From assembly GCF_000237325.1 (NCBI RefSeq), contig NC_017542.1:1495501-1559500 (forward strand): DNA of 64,000 nucleotides, read 5' to 3'. This DNA comes from Paenibacillus polymyxa M1. Its GTDB lineage: Bacteria > Bacillota > Bacilli > Paenibacillales > Paenibacillaceae. Shown piece after piece: positions 19,527 to 28,589 of the stretch (positions are counted from its first letter, which is position 1; each line of letters starts with the position of its first letter). Position numbers and translations under genes: made by a program. The notes beneath the pieces were generated by a model. That model saw nothing but the letters and a program-made list of their open reading frames with translations, was not told where the DNA came from and ran no database searches.

Positions 19527-20528
19527 TTAGTCTTCCAAAAATACAAGTCCAACAAAGTCGTCCAGCTCAATATTACCAAAGTAATGCTTCAAATCGAGAG
19601 AGGATAAGGCTTGACGGACCTCACCTTCATCATAACGCTTGCCGCGCAGGATATTTTCAATATCAGCGACATCACCTACACCGAAGAAATCCCCGTAAAT
19701 TTTAATATCACGGATGTAGCCTTCCTTCAGATCCATGCGGATATCTATAATACCGACCGGGAATTTACGTGTGTGCTTGATATTGCTCTCGGGGGATAGA
19801 CCGTAGTTCCAATCCCACGATTGATAGCGCTCTTTGGAGATTTCATGGATTTTAGCCCAATCCGCATCGGTGAGCTTATATTGAGGCACCTGATCCAATT
19901 CTGAGCCAAAGATGGACCGCAGCAGTTCCTCGCGAAATTGTTCTATGGTCATCTCACGGTCCATCAGTTCGCTGATGTTAGCCACGCGACTACGGACGGA
20001 TTTTGTGCTTTTGGATTTGAATTTTTCGGGATTGGCGTGCAACGATGCAGCCACATTGTCCAGATTCAAATTGAACATCAATGTACCATGGCTGAACATA
20101 CGTCCACGTGTAGCAAATTGAGCGTTTCCTGAAATTTTACGTTCTCCGACTTGCAGATCGTTGCGTCCTGTCATTTCGGCTTCTACTCCCATTTGGCGGA
20201 GGGCGTCAATCACAGGTTGCGTAAATTTGAGGAAATTATGGAAGGACTCCCCATTATCCTTGGTAATGAAGCTGAAATTTAAGTTACCGAGATCATGATA
20301 TACAGCCCCGCCGCCGGACAGGCGACGAACAACTTGAATATTGTTGTCTCTCACAAACTCAGCGTTGATTTCTTCAACGGTGTTTTGATGCTTGCCTATA
20401 ATAATAGAAGGCTGATTAATGTAAAACAGCAGGTAGCTGTCGTCCAGCGGTAGATGCTTGAGCGCGTATTCCTCAATAGCAAGATTAATGGCTGGATCGT
20501 GTATGCCCTGGTTGTCGATGAACAGCAT
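19527..20528 (-). CDS. lplJ: Lipoate-protein ligase
   Basis: Attaches free lipoate via lipoyl-AMP to the lysine of lipoyl domains in 2-oxoacid dehydrogenases and GcvH. 333 residues: a biotin/lipoyl ligase catalytic domain with RRLSGGGAVYHDLGNLNFSF and RKISGNAQF, followed by the C-terminal LplA accessory domain (from about 250). The start is the second ATG (20528), 7 bases after GGAGG; the first ATG (20534) abuts the ribosome site. Single gene, divergent from the cobalamin block. Confidence 0.93.
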   Translation of the reverse strand: MLFIDNQGIHDPAINLAIEEYALKHLPLDDSYLLFYINQPSIIIGKHQNTVEEINAEFVRDNNIQVVRRLSGGGAVYHDLGNLNFSFITKDNGESFHNFLKFTQPVIDALRQMGVEAEMTGRNDLQVGERKISGNAQFATRGRMFSHGTLMFNLNLDNVAASLHANPEKFKSKSTKSVRSRVANISELMDREMTIEQFREELLRSIFGSELDQVPQYKLTDADWAKIHEISKERYQSWDWNYGLSPESNIKHTRKFPVGIIDIRMDLKEGYIRDIKIYGDFFGVGDVADIENILRGKRYDEGEVRQALSSLDLKHYFGNIELDDFVGLVFLED

Positions 20529-20616
20529 GTCCATTCCTCCGTATATAAACTGTGTAATTTATGTGTGCCTCCCTCTATTGTAACCCAAGTGAGCCATGTA
20601 CAAAAGCTCATTTGCA

Positions 20617-20646
20617 TTGACGGGACGCAAAAAGCAGCCTCATAAT
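20617..20646 (+). promoter_or_regulatory. Promoter for cobD-cbiB-cobC
   Basis: TTGACG (20617-20622), 18-base spacer, CATAAT (20641-20646), 41 bases before cobD. No cobalamin riboswitch is visible upstream of this unit. Confidence 0.5.
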
Positions 20647-20687
20647 GGATCTAAATGATTGGAAACGGCCGGAAAGGATGAGAGGCA

Positions 20688-21788
20688 ATGATAGAGGTTT
20701 ACGGTCATGGCGGGGACAGGGAGACGGCTGCCGCGACATTTGGTGGAGCTGCTGCGGATTTTGTGGATTTTAGTGCGAATATTAATCCGCTCGGTCCGCC
20801 ACCGGAGGTGCTTGAGGCGCTGCAAAGCTCATTGGACACGGTGATTCGCTATCCAGACCCTGGACACCGCCATTTTAAAAATATGCTGGCACGGCGGCTG
20901 CAGGTTCCACCGGAGGCTTTGAGCATCGGTAACGGCGCGGCTGAAAGCATGGCGCTCTTGCTATTAGGGCTGGCACCCAAGCGTGTGGGTACAGTGGAGC
21001 CGTGTTTTTCGGAATATGCCGAGCTGGCTGGCAAATTCGGAGCCGAGATCCATCGGGTATACGGGAAGGCTTCGCTTCAATGGAAGGCAGACGTGGAGGA
21101 CATCCTTCAGCTCATGGAGCAGGTAGATGTATTGTTCCTTGGGCAGCCGAATAATCCAAACGGTGTGCAATATGGTGAGCAGGAGCTATATGAACTGGCA
21201 GAGGCGGCTGGCAGAACGGGTACCGTGTTAGTGGTGGATGAAGCCTTTATTGATTTTATCCCACTGGAACGGCAAATCTCATTATTGCCTGTGCTGGAAC
21301 GCTATCCTCATGTGATTTTGATCCGATCGATGACCAAATTTTATGCCATTCCTGGCTTACGATTGGGCTATGCGATTGCTCATCCGGACTATATCCGGCA
21401 AATGACGGCCAAACAGGTGACCTGGAGCGTTAATGGACTGGCGTTGCTGGCTGGAGAGGCGTGTCTGAGAAGTGGGCAAGCTTATGAGCGCCGCACACAG
21501 GAACTGATTGCTACGGAGCGCAGTCGCTTACTGGCTGCCTTGGCGGAATGGGGCTGTGGTGTCGTTCCCGGCGAAGCCAATTACGTGCTAGCAAGGGCGC
21601 CGGGAACGTGGAGTGCATCGGCTATTCAGCAGGCGCTTGGACAACGCGGGATTCTTATACGTAGCTGTGCCATGTATCCTGGACTGTCAGCGAGCCATTT
21701 TCGAATTGCGGTTAAGGACGCCGAAGCCAACAATATGCTGCTGTCTGCACTGAGTGAAGTGCTGGAGGAGGAGCGGCGTGATCGTTAG
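20688..21788 (+). CDS. cobD: Threonine-phosphate decarboxylase
   Basis: PLP enzyme making (R)-1-amino-2-propanol O-2-phosphate, the linker between corrin ring and nucleotide loop. 366 residues, HisC-like fold. Visible are YGHGGDRE at the N-terminus, DFSANINPLGPP, QPNNPNG, VVDEAFIDF and the PLP lysine in RSMTKFYAIPGLRLGYA. CobD rather than HisC is supported by its overlap with cbiB, which uses the product. GGAAAGGATGAGAGGC precedes ATG 20688. The end overlaps the start of cbiB by 11 bases. Confidence 0.92.
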   Translation: MIEVYGHGGDRETAAATFGGAAADFVDFSANINPLGPPPEVLEALQSSLDTVIRYPDPGHRHFKNMLARRLQVPPEALSIGNGAAESMALLLLGLAPKRVGTVEPCFSEYAELAGKFGAEIHRVYGKASLQWKADVEDILQLMEQVDVLFLGQPNNPNGVQYGEQELYELAEAAGRTGTVLVVDEAFIDFIPLERQISLLPVLERYPHVILIRSMTKFYAIPGLRLGYAIAHPDYIRQMTAKQVTWSVNGLALLAGEACLRSGQAYERRTQELIATERSRLLAALAEWGCGVVPGEANYVLARAPGTWSASAIQQALGQRGILIRSCAMYPGLSASHFRIAVKDAEANNMLLSALSEVLEEERRDR

Positions 21789-22749
21789 CTTGGTTATCAT
21801 GGCAGCCTATCTGCTGGACAGGCTAATCGGTGATCCGAGATGGTTGCCGCATCCAGTCATCGGGATGGGACATGCCATTTCAGCATTGGAAAAAGCGATT
21901 CGCCGTAAGGTCCGCAGTGACCGAGGACTGAAACGTGCGGGCATACTGCTTCCATTTATTGTGGCTGGGGGTTCCTTTGTGCTTGCCTGGGGGCTGTTGC
22001 GTGTGCTTGCCTGGATTCACCCGTGGTTGTCTGTCGTTGTAGAAATTGTTCTGATTGCAACTACGATTGCTTCCAAAGGTCTAAAGGACGCAGGGATGGC
22101 AGTATACCGAGCGTTGCAGGCGAATGACCTGACTGGGGCACGTCGGGAGCTAGGCATGATTGTCGGAAGGGATACGCAGCAGCTTGACGAGCCCGAAATT
22201 GTGCGCGGTACCGTCGAAACGGTCGCTGAAAATATCGTGGACGCCATTATTTCCCCGCTTTTTTATGCCCTGATCGGGGGAGCACCCTTGGCACTGGCAT
22301 ATCGTGCCGTAAACACGCTCGATTCAATGGTTGGCTACAAAAATGAAAAGTACCTGCATTTAGGCTGGGCCTCGGCACGGCTGGATGATGTAGCTAACTA
22401 CATTCCGGCTCGCATGACAGCAGTTATGCTAGTGATAGCGTCGTGGTTGTATCGGCTGGATGCTGCAAGAAGCTGGCGGACAATCAAGCGGGATGCCCGT
22501 CTGCATCCAAGCCCAAATAGCGGATTTCCCGAATCAGCGGTGGCAGGTGCCCTAGGGATTCGTCTCGGTGGCTATAATGTGTATCACGGCATACGCTCCT
22601 TTCGGGCATATATGGGCGAAGGGATACGACCGCTGGAGTCGAAGGATATCCGGCATACGATCCGGCTGATGTTCGCCGTATCCACTATGTTTGTAGGGTT
22701 ATGTTTGATGGGAGCTGCAGGGTGTTTTGCCTTGGGATGGATGCAGTGA
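21778..22749 (+). CDS. cbiB: Adenosylcobinamide-phosphate synthase
   Basis: Integral membrane enzyme joining aminopropanol (phosphate) to adenosylcobyric acid. About 323 residues. Family stretches: LLDRLIGDPRWLPHPVIGMGH, GRDTQQLDEPEIVRGTVET, ENIVDAIISPLFYALIGGAP, NTLDSMVGYKNE and DDVANYIPAR. Start chosen at GTG 21778 because GGAGGAGGAG (21764-21772) precedes it; GTG 21754 and ATG 21799 are alternatives. Translational coupling with cobD is likely. Confidence 0.93.
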   Translation: MIVSLVIMAAYLLDRLIGDPRWLPHPVIGMGHAISALEKAIRRKVRSDRGLKRAGILLPFIVAGGSFVLAWGLLRVLAWIHPWLSVVVEIVLIATTIASKGLKDAGMAVYRALQANDLTGARRELGMIVGRDTQQLDEPEIVRGTVETVAENIVDAIISPLFYALIGGAPLALAYRAVNTLDSMVGYKNEKYLHLGWASARLDDVANYIPARMTAVMLVIASWLYRLDAARSWRTIKRDARLHPSPNSGFPESAVAGALGIRLGGYNVYHGIRSFRAYMGEGIRPLESKDIRHTIRLMFAVSTMFVGLCLMGAAGCFALGWMQ

Positions 22750-22763
22750 GGAGTGACACGATT

Positions 22764-23516
22764 TTGAAACAAGATACAGAAGGAAAAAGAGTGCGAGAAA
22801 GTGCACCAAGTCCGAACTCACAACAGGTTAGTAAGCCGAATGATGCTAAAGAAGATCTGCAGTGGGACATGGAGCTCGTGCTAGTTCGTCATGGCACGAC
22901 CTTATGGAATAAGGAACATCGATATCTGGGACATGCCGACTTGGGTTTGCTGTCGGGAGCAGAGCAGGAGTTAAAGACTTTACAGAAAAAATTGCAGGGA
23001 CATTCCTTTGCTCGAATCTATTGCAGCGACTTGATGCGATGTCGCCAGACCTTGCAGATCATTTTGCCGGAGTCAGCATTGACGTCTGAATGTTCCCTCT
23101 CTGCTATGCCTCCTATCATGGAACCACATCTGCGAGAACTTCACTTTGGTGAGTGGGATGGAAAAACGTATGACATGCTTAAGGATGTGGCGTTGTATCG
23201 CGCTTGGATTGATGAGCCGCAACAATTCACCCCACCTGGAGGAGAGCCTTGGATTCATTTTGTGAATCGTCTGCGTGAATTCCTAGACTCTCTGTTTGCG
23301 TGGCGCATTGCTTTGGAAGTTCAGCCAATGGAGTCGAATGCTGCGCCGTCCTCTGTTTTGATTGTCACGCATGGTGGTGTAATTCGTCAGTTGGCTTGTA
23401 TGCTTATGCCTGGCCATGATTTTTGGAGTCTGAATCCGAAGCCGGGAGAAGCATTTAGGATTCAGTTAAGGTTGACAGGACCGCACAATTGTATAGCAAG
23501 ATTGCTTTCTCATTAG
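22764..23516 (+). CDS. cobC: Histidine phosphatase family protein, probable alpha-ribazole phosphatase
   Basis: The catalytic domain starts at VLVRHGTTLWN and ends with THGGVIRQL, the two phosphohistidine motifs; LRELHFGEWDGKTYDML is also typical. In the B12 pathway CobC removes the 5'-phosphate of alpha-ribazole phosphate or adenosylcobalamin phosphate. About 35 polar residues precede the domain. The start is uncertain: TTG 22764 has AGGAG 10 bases upstream, GTG 22746 overlaps the cbiB stop as GTGA, and ATG 22869 would give the bare domain. Assignment rests on family plus location. Confidence 0.75.
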   Translation: MKQDTEGKRVRESAPSPNSQQVSKPNDAKEDLQWDMELVLVRHGTTLWNKEHRYLGHADLGLLSGAEQELKTLQKKLQGHSFARIYCSDLMRCRQTLQIILPESALTSECSLSAMPPIMEPHLRELHFGEWDGKTYDMLKDVALYRAWIDEPQQFTPPGGEPWIHFVNRLREFLDSLFAWRIALEVQPMESNAAPSSVLIVTHGGVIRQLACMLMPGHDFWSLNPKPGEAFRIQLRLTGPHNCIARLLSH

Positions 23517-23548
23517 GTTAAACAAGGCGAATAAAGCGACTGCTTGGG

Positions 23549-23577
23549 TTGTAAGCTAACTCTTTTTAACCTATAAT
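23549..23577 (+). promoter_or_regulatory. Promoter of the cobalamin riboswitch leader
   Basis: TTGTAA (23549-23554), 17-base spacer, perfect TATAAT (23572-23577). Transcription would start near 23584, just ahead of the riboswitch. Confidence 0.65.
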
Positions 23578-23614
23578 CATCAAGTAAAAGAACGGCTTGA
23601 CTACCACTACATCA

Positions 23615-23822
23615 AATATCCAGCAGACGAGGTCGGCGCTATGTGAGGAACTTGCTTTCCTTTATTGCGCTGTTAAAAGGGAAGTCGGTGTGAGTCCGAC
23701 GCGGTCCCGCCACTGTAAATGGAAACATGCTCATTAGCCCTGTTTTATGTGCCGCCAAGCATATGAAAGAATATCAGGACATGCATTTTCCATAAGTCAG
23801 GATACCTGCCCGTCCGCCTGTC
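23615..23822 (+). ncRNA. Cobalamin (B12) riboswitch
   Basis: The conserved core is present: GGGAAGTCGGTGTGAGTCCG followed by ACGCGGTCCCGCCACTGTAA (about 23680-23719), and the B12 box GTCAGGATACCTGCC at 23796-23810. It lies between a strong promoter and a terminator (23913-23950) ahead of btuF, so transcription-termination control in response to adenosylcobalamin is expected. Boundaries are approximate. Confidence 0.93.
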
Positions 23823-23912
23823 ACCATAATCCTTCGAGGAAAGGATGACGTGTTCGCAGTGACTGTCCATGCGGAAAGAAGCTGCCCGCCTGCGCACGAT
23901 CTGTGCTAACGT

Positions 23913-23950
23913 GACCCCTGTGTCCTGATATGAGGATGCGGGGGTTTTTG
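23913..23950 (+). terminator. Riboswitch-controlled terminator
   Basis: ACCCC..GTCC pairs with GGA..GGGGT, then TTTTTG. It sits about 100 bases after the B12 box and 86 bases before btuF. Confidence 0.85.
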
Positions 23951-24035
23951 ATAGGAAAAGAAGGCTGGAATGAGAAAATATCGGATGAAGTTCAAGTAAC
24001 GCTCTTAACGATTTTTGTATGAAAGGGTGCAAATC

Positions 24036-25043
24036 ATGGCAGGAAAAAAAATAAAGGTATGGACTACAGGTCTATTGGCGCTGATATTGGCAGTTGGGCT
24101 GAGTGCATGTGGCGCGAATGGAAAAAATGCACAAAATAAAGAGGGCCAAGCTTCTTCACAGCAGCCGGGACAGACCGTAACCGCACAAGTGCCTCCGGGC
24201 AAAACGGTTTACCCGCTAACGCTTAAGGATGCAACAGGACAGGAATTTACATTTAAAAAAGCACCGGATAAGATCGTTTCCGTCTCCCCGGCAGAAACCG
24301 AGGCGCTGTTCGCTATCGGACTGGATAAGGAAATTGTTGGTGTATCCGACTACTCTGATTACCCGGAGGCAGCTACGAAAAAGCCTAAAATGGGCGGTAT
24401 TATGAAACCGAACGAAGAGGCGATCATTGCTGCGAACCCGGAAGTTGTTTTTGCAGGGATTTCACTTAGTGAACAGGCTACGACTAAGCTGCGTGACATG
24501 GGAATTATGATTTTTAAAACTGAACCGAAAACAGTTGAAGATGTCATAGCTAACATCGAATTGTATGGGAAAATCACCGATCATCAGAAAGAAGCGAGAG
24601 CGGTGACTGACAAGATGAGAGCAGATGTAGCAGAAGTGAAAGAAGGAGTTAAAAATATCGGCAAAGGGCAGAAGCTGCGGGTATACGTCGAGTTTTCACC
24701 AGGCTGGACAGTGGGTAAAGGCGAGTTTATGGACGAGCTGATTACATTAGCAGGTGGTGAAAATGTAGGTGCTACGCAGAAGGGGTGGTACCAAATCAGT
24801 GAGGAAAATATTATAGCTGCAAACCCTGACGTGATTTTGTACAGTAAAAGTGTGAAGGACGACAAAACAGGCCAGACCCTCGGAGATATCATTAAAGCTC
24901 GCAGTGGATGGGATCAAATATCGGCTGTTCGTAACCATCGTGTATTTGCCGTGGATGATAATTTGATCAGTCGTCCGGGGCCACGCGTAACGGAAGGGCT
25001 CAAGGAAGTGGCTAAGGGCGTGTACCCTGAAATTTTCAAATGA
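24036..25043 (+). CDS. btuF: Corrinoid ABC transporter substrate-binding lipoprotein
   Basis: 335 residues from ATG 24036 (GAAAGGG 8 bases upstream). A lipoprotein signal is clear: KKIKVWTTGLLALILAVGL then lipobox LSAC, cleaving before C25. The mature part is a class III periplasmic-binding fold (KIVSVSPAETEALFAIGLDK, PNEEAIIAANPEVVF, LAGGENVGA). Siderophore binding is possible by family, but the B12 riboswitch and downstream cob genes argue for vitamin B12 or cobinamide. It overlaps btuC by ATGA. Confidence 0.9.
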   Translation: MAGKKIKVWTTGLLALILAVGLSACGANGKNAQNKEGQASSQQPGQTVTAQVPPGKTVYPLTLKDATGQEFTFKKAPDKIVSVSPAETEALFAIGLDKEIVGVSDYSDYPEAATKKPKMGGIMKPNEEAIIAANPEVVFAGISLSEQATTKLRDMGIMIFKTEPKTVEDVIANIELYGKITDHQKEARAVTDKMRADVAEVKEGVKNIGKGQKLRVYVEFSPGWTVGKGEFMDELITLAGGENVGATQKGWYQISEENIIAANPDVILYSKSVKDDKTGQTLGDIIKARSGWDQISAVRNHRVFAVDDNLISRPGPRVTEGLKEVAKGVYPEIFK

Positions 25044-26086
25044 ACCGTAGACTGATCGGTTTTGGGGGGACAGGTCTTGTCTTGCTGCTGCTGACGCTGC
25101 TACTCTGTCTTGGCATCGGCTCGGTCAGTCTTCCGGTCAGCCAGATCACAGGTATTTTGATCAACCACCTACCGTGGTTAGGTGATACGTTTACACCGGA
25201 TTGGAATACATCCTCAGAGCAGATCATTTTGAAGGTCAGATTGCCACGGGTGTTACTGGGAATGTTGGTTGGAGCAGCGCTGGCGCTGGCGGGAGCCGGA
25301 TTTCAGGGTGTGTTGCGTAATCCCTTGGCTGATCCGTATACCCTTGGGGTATCCTCGGGAGCTTCGGTCGGAGCAGCAGTACTGATTTATTGGGGGCTTC
25401 AATTTTCATTTGTGGGTATATGGACGCTTCCGCTAGTTGCATTTATAACCGGCATGCTGACGCTGTGGATGGTGTTGACGTTGGCGCGTGAAGGTGGGAA
25501 AATTCCGACCCAAAGCCTCATTTTATCAGGTGTGGTGATGCAATTTTTTGGGGGAGCCATTGTTTCTTTTCTGGCAGCCATGTCGAAGGAAACAGTCAAT
25601 GAAATATTGTACTGGACGATGGGAAGTCTCAGTCTGCGAGGTTGGTCATATACGGGAATTCTTTTACCTTACGTGATCGTTGGGCTGGTGTTTCTATGGA
25701 ACCGGGCACGGGTGCTGAATATTCTGGCTTTGGGAGAACGTCAAGCGGCTCATATGGGGGTTCATGTAGATGCGACGAAGCTATCTGTCCTGATCATATC
25801 TACCTTGCTGACAGCTGCCGCTGTCTCGGTATGTGGAGTCATTGGCTTTGTTGGACTTGTTGTGCCTCATATCATTCGTCTGATGGCAGGTCCCGATTAC
25901 CGGATGATTGTTCCGTTATCTGCACTGGGTGGAGCTATTTTTATGGCTTGGGCAGATACGGCGGCTCGCACGTTGTTGGCCCCAATGGAAATTCCTCTGG
26001 GCGTTATGACGGCCTTTGTTGGGGCACCATTCTTCGCGTATCTCCTGTACCGGAACAAGAAGCTACGCAGGGGGGATCTGTTGTGA
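25040..26086 (+). CDS. btuC: FecCD/BtuC-type corrinoid permease
   Basis: 348 residues with about ten membrane segments. FecCD family hallmarks: VRLPRVLLGMLVGAALALAG, GFQGVLRNPLADPYTLGVSSG, LGERQAAHMGV and GFVGLVVPHIIRLMAGPDYR. It forms the import channel with the preceding binding protein and following ATPase. Starts in an ATGA overlap with btuF and ends in a GTGA overlap with btuD. Confidence 0.92.
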   Translation: MNRRLIGFGGTGLVLLLLTLLLCLGIGSVSLPVSQITGILINHLPWLGDTFTPDWNTSSEQIILKVRLPRVLLGMLVGAALALAGAGFQGVLRNPLADPYTLGVSSGASVGAAVLIYWGLQFSFVGIWTLPLVAFITGMLTLWMVLTLAREGGKIPTQSLILSGVVMQFFGGAIVSFLAAMSKETVNEILYWTMGSLSLRGWSYTGILLPYVIVGLVFLWNRARVLNILALGERQAAHMGVHVDATKLSVLIISTLLTAAAVSVCGVIGFVGLVVPHIIRLMAGPDYRMIVPLSALGGAIFMAWADTAARTLLAPMEIPLGVMTAFVGAPFFAYLLYRNKKLRRGDLL

Positions 26087-26919
26087 CCAAACAAAGTGAA
26101 TTACAGAAGGTGTATGATCGGGCGCTAGAGGTAGCAGGCCTGACCCGTGCTTATGGAAAGTTCCATGTGTTGAAGAATATTAGCTGGAACGTAGACGAAG
26201 GAGCTTGGTGGGGGATCATTGGTCCGAATGGGAGTGGAAAATCGACGTTGCTGCATCTGCTTTCTGGCGTAGATCAGCCGACTTCTGGAAGTGTTCATAT
26301 CTATGGTAAAAAGGTCGGTAGCTACAGCAGAAAAGAGCTTTCTCAACTTGTAGCCGTACTCCAGCAGGAGGGAATTCCTCCAGTGGGATACACCGTCAGG
26401 GAAGTTATAGAAATGGGACGGTTTCCTCATCAGGACTGGCTAGGCAGGGAAAAGGGAGTTGATGTGGAGGCGATTACGGATCGGGTCCTAGCGCGATTGA
26501 GTCTAACTTCACTGGCCGACAGAACATTGGACCGCTTGAGTGGGGGACAGCGACAGCGTGTAGCATTAGCAAAGGTGATGGTACAGGAGCCACAGGTATT
26601 GCTGCTGGACGAACCTACGACTTATCTGGATTTGCGCTATCAGCTTGAATTTATGGAGTTGCTGGCAGAATGGCGCCAAGAAACGGGCGTGACAATCATT
26701 GCTGTCCTGCATGATCTTAATTTGGCGGCACAGTTTTGCGATAATTTGCTTGTACTTAAGGATGGAATGGTTGAAGGATTGGGTACTTCATCGGATTTGC
26801 TAACAGAGGACCGGATTCGTCGTGTATATGGTGTTGAGCCTGTGATGCTTCCGCATCCCGATAGCGGTGTGCCGCAGCTCTTGCTGCGCAGAAGCGCTGC
26901 GTCTACAGCAGACCAATAG
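26083..26919 (+). CDS. btuD: Corrinoid ABC transporter ATP-binding protein
   Basis: 278 residues from GTG 26083, which overlaps the btuC stop and follows a GGGGGGA ribosome site. Walker A GPNGSGKST, Q-loop LQQEG, signature LSGGQRQRVALAKVM, Walker B VLLLDEPTTYLD and switch LHDLN. Typical FecE/BtuD-type subunit. The open frame extends far upstream inside btuC, but that part is not a gene. Confidence 0.92.
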   Translation: MTKQSELQKVYDRALEVAGLTRAYGKFHVLKNISWNVDEGAWWGIIGPNGSGKSTLLHLLSGVDQPTSGSVHIYGKKVGSYSRKELSQLVAVLQQEGIPPVGYTVREVIEMGRFPHQDWLGREKGVDVEAITDRVLARLSLTSLADRTLDRLSGGQRQRVALAKVMVQEPQVLLLDEPTTYLDLRYQLEFMELLAEWRQETGVTIIAVLHDLNLAAQFCDNLLVLKDGMVEGLGTSSDLLTEDRIRRVYGVEPVMLPHPDSGVPQLLLRRSAASTADQ

Positions 26920-26961
26920 GAGATTGGGAACATACTAAAAAAAGAGCAGGGAGTGGAAGAT

Positions 26962-28032
26962 ATGAACGACAAGCTGCGTCAGCTGATCGATAGCATTGCC
27001 CAGCCGGATGGAGTGGCGGCTTCGGCAGCTTCAGCACATTTGGACCAATTAACGAAGCCACCTGGAAGTCTTGGAAAGCTGGAGAGTTTGGCCATCCAGT
27101 TAGCAGGAATTACTGGCGTGGATAAGCCTGAATTTGATCGTAAAACGGTGATGGTCATGGCTGCGGATCATGGTGTGTGTGAAGAGGGAGTTAGCGCCTT
27201 TCCAGCTGAGGTTACGCAGCAAATGCTGTATAACATGCTGTCAGGCGGCGCAGCAATTAATGTGCTGGCACGTCATGCGGGCGCTGATGTCCAGGTAGTA
27301 GATGTTGGCGTGAATGCGGATGTCTCTCACCCGAGTTTGGTGAATCGTAAGGTGCGCATGGGCACTTCGAATATGGCTAAAGGGCCAGCCATGCTGCGTA
27401 CGGAAGCGGAACAAGCAGTTTTGGCCGGAGCTGAAGCTGTAGCAGAAGCGGTTAAAGGTGGCACACGGCTATTCGTTACCGGAGAGCTGGGCATCGGGAA
27501 TACGACAGCCAGCGCTGCGGTCGTGTGTGCGCTCACCGGGCTTGAGCCGGAAGTTATCGTAGGCCGGGGGACAGGTGTAGATTCGGCGGGACTTACCCGT
27601 AAAATAGCCGTTGTCTGCCGCGCATTGGAGGTGAATCAGCCGGATGCCAATGACGCGCTTGACGTGCTGACCAAGGTCGGCGGTCTGGAGATTGCCGCCC
27701 TGGCAGGCGTCATCCTCGGCGCAGCCGCACATCGCTGTCCAGTGGTGCTGGACGGCTTTATTTCCGGCGCGGCTGCTCTCGCTGCACGCGCAATTGCGCC
27801 TGCAAGCGCGGCGTACATGCTTGCTTCGCACGCCTCGGACGAGCGCGGACACGCGGCGGTGCTTCGCCAGCTCAAGCTGGAGCCCATGCTCCATCTGGAC
27901 ATGCGGCTCGGGGAGGGCACGGGCGGTGCGCTGAGCTTGCACCTGATTGATGCGGCGTGCCGCATTATGCGCGAAATGGCGACCTTTGCCGATGCAGGCG
28001 TATCGGACGGTCAGGGAGCCGCGCAGCGATGA
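26962..28032 (+). CDS. cobT: Nicotinate-nucleotide:dimethylbenzimidazole phosphoribosyltransferase
   Basis: Makes alpha-ribazole 5'-phosphate from DMB and nicotinate mononucleotide. 356 residues. Motifs: LTKPPGSLGKLE at the N-terminus, MAADHGVCEEGVSAFP, TGELGIGNTTASAA, and LDMRLGEGTGGAL with the catalytic glutamate. AGGGAG (26948-26953) is 8 bases before ATG 26962. The last 350 bases are clearly more GC-rich than the first part, continuing into cobU. Ends in ATGA overlap with cobU. Confidence 0.95.
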   Translation: MNDKLRQLIDSIAQPDGVAASAASAHLDQLTKPPGSLGKLESLAIQLAGITGVDKPEFDRKTVMVMAADHGVCEEGVSAFPAEVTQQMLYNMLSGGAAINVLARHAGADVQVVDVGVNADVSHPSLVNRKVRMGTSNMAKGPAMLRTEAEQAVLAGAEAVAEAVKGGTRLFVTGELGIGNTTASAAVVCALTGLEPEVIVGRGTGVDSAGLTRKIAVVCRALEVNQPDANDALDVLTKVGGLEIAALAGVILGAAAHRCPVVLDGFISGAAALAARAIAPASAAYMLASHASDERGHAAVLRQLKLEPMLHLDMRLGEGTGGALSLHLIDAACRIMREMATFADAGVSDGQGAAQR

Positions 28033-28589
28033 AGGCGCTCGTGACCGGCGGGGCACGCAGCGGAAAAAGCGGCTTTGCCGAGCGATTATGCATGGCGCGC
28101 GCGCCGCGCGCCTGCTACATTGCAACGGCCCAAGCCTATGATGTGGAGATGAAGGAGCGCATCGCCCTTCATCGGCTCCAGCGCGATTCTGCCGGGTATG
28201 ACTGGCAGACGCTGGAGGAAGCGCAGGCGCTGCCGGAGCTGCTGCGAAAGCTTGGCGGTGCTCAAGCGTCGCAGCCTGCGCCTATGGTGCTGGTCGACTG
28301 CCTGACCCTGTGGCTGTCGAACGTACTGCTGGCCGCAGGCGAGGACGGTGAAACTGCCGCCAGAGCCGCCATGGATGAACTGGCGGCAGCTGTGGAGCAG
28401 TATCCGGGATCGCTCGTCATCGTAACCAATGAGGTCGGTGACGGTATTGTACCAGAGTATCCGCTTGGAAGGCTGTACCGGGATTTGAGCGGAGTTATGA
28501 ATCAGCGGATTGCCCGTCTTTGTGATGAAGTTTTTTTAGTAACGGCGGGTATCCCCGTAGAACTTAAACAGTTGGAATATAAGCTATGA
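28029..28589 (+). CDS. cobU: Adenosylcobinamide kinase / guanylyltransferase
   Basis: Phosphorylates adenosylcobinamide and transfers GMP to give adenosylcobinamide-GDP. 186 residues. P-loop TGGARSGKSGFAE, then YIATAQAYD, DCLTLWLSN and NEVGDGIVPEYPLGRLYRD, the full family pattern. ATG 28029 overlaps the cobT stop (ATGA); the reading frame upstream is not used. Markedly GC-rich at the 5' half. Overlaps cobS by ATGA. Confidence 0.95.
   Translation: MKALVTGGARSGKSGFAERLCMARAPRACYIATAQAYDVEMKERIALHRLQRDSAGYDWQTLEEAQALPELLRKLGGAQASQPAPMVLVDCLTLWLSNVLLAAGEDGETAARAAMDELAAAVEQYPGSLVIVTNEVGDGIVPEYPLGRLYRDLSGVMNQRIARLCDEVFLVTAGIPVELKQLEYKL

Noticed and set aside
25642..26082. Upstream extension of the btuD frame
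   Set aside because: Lies within btuC in another frame; Ser/Trp/Cys-rich and lacks any domain. GTG 26083 has a good ribosome site and stop overlap.
27469..28125. 218-codon minus-strand ORF over cobT/cobU
   Set aside because: Explained by the GC-rich codons of cobT and cobU; Arg/Cys-rich composition is not protein-like.
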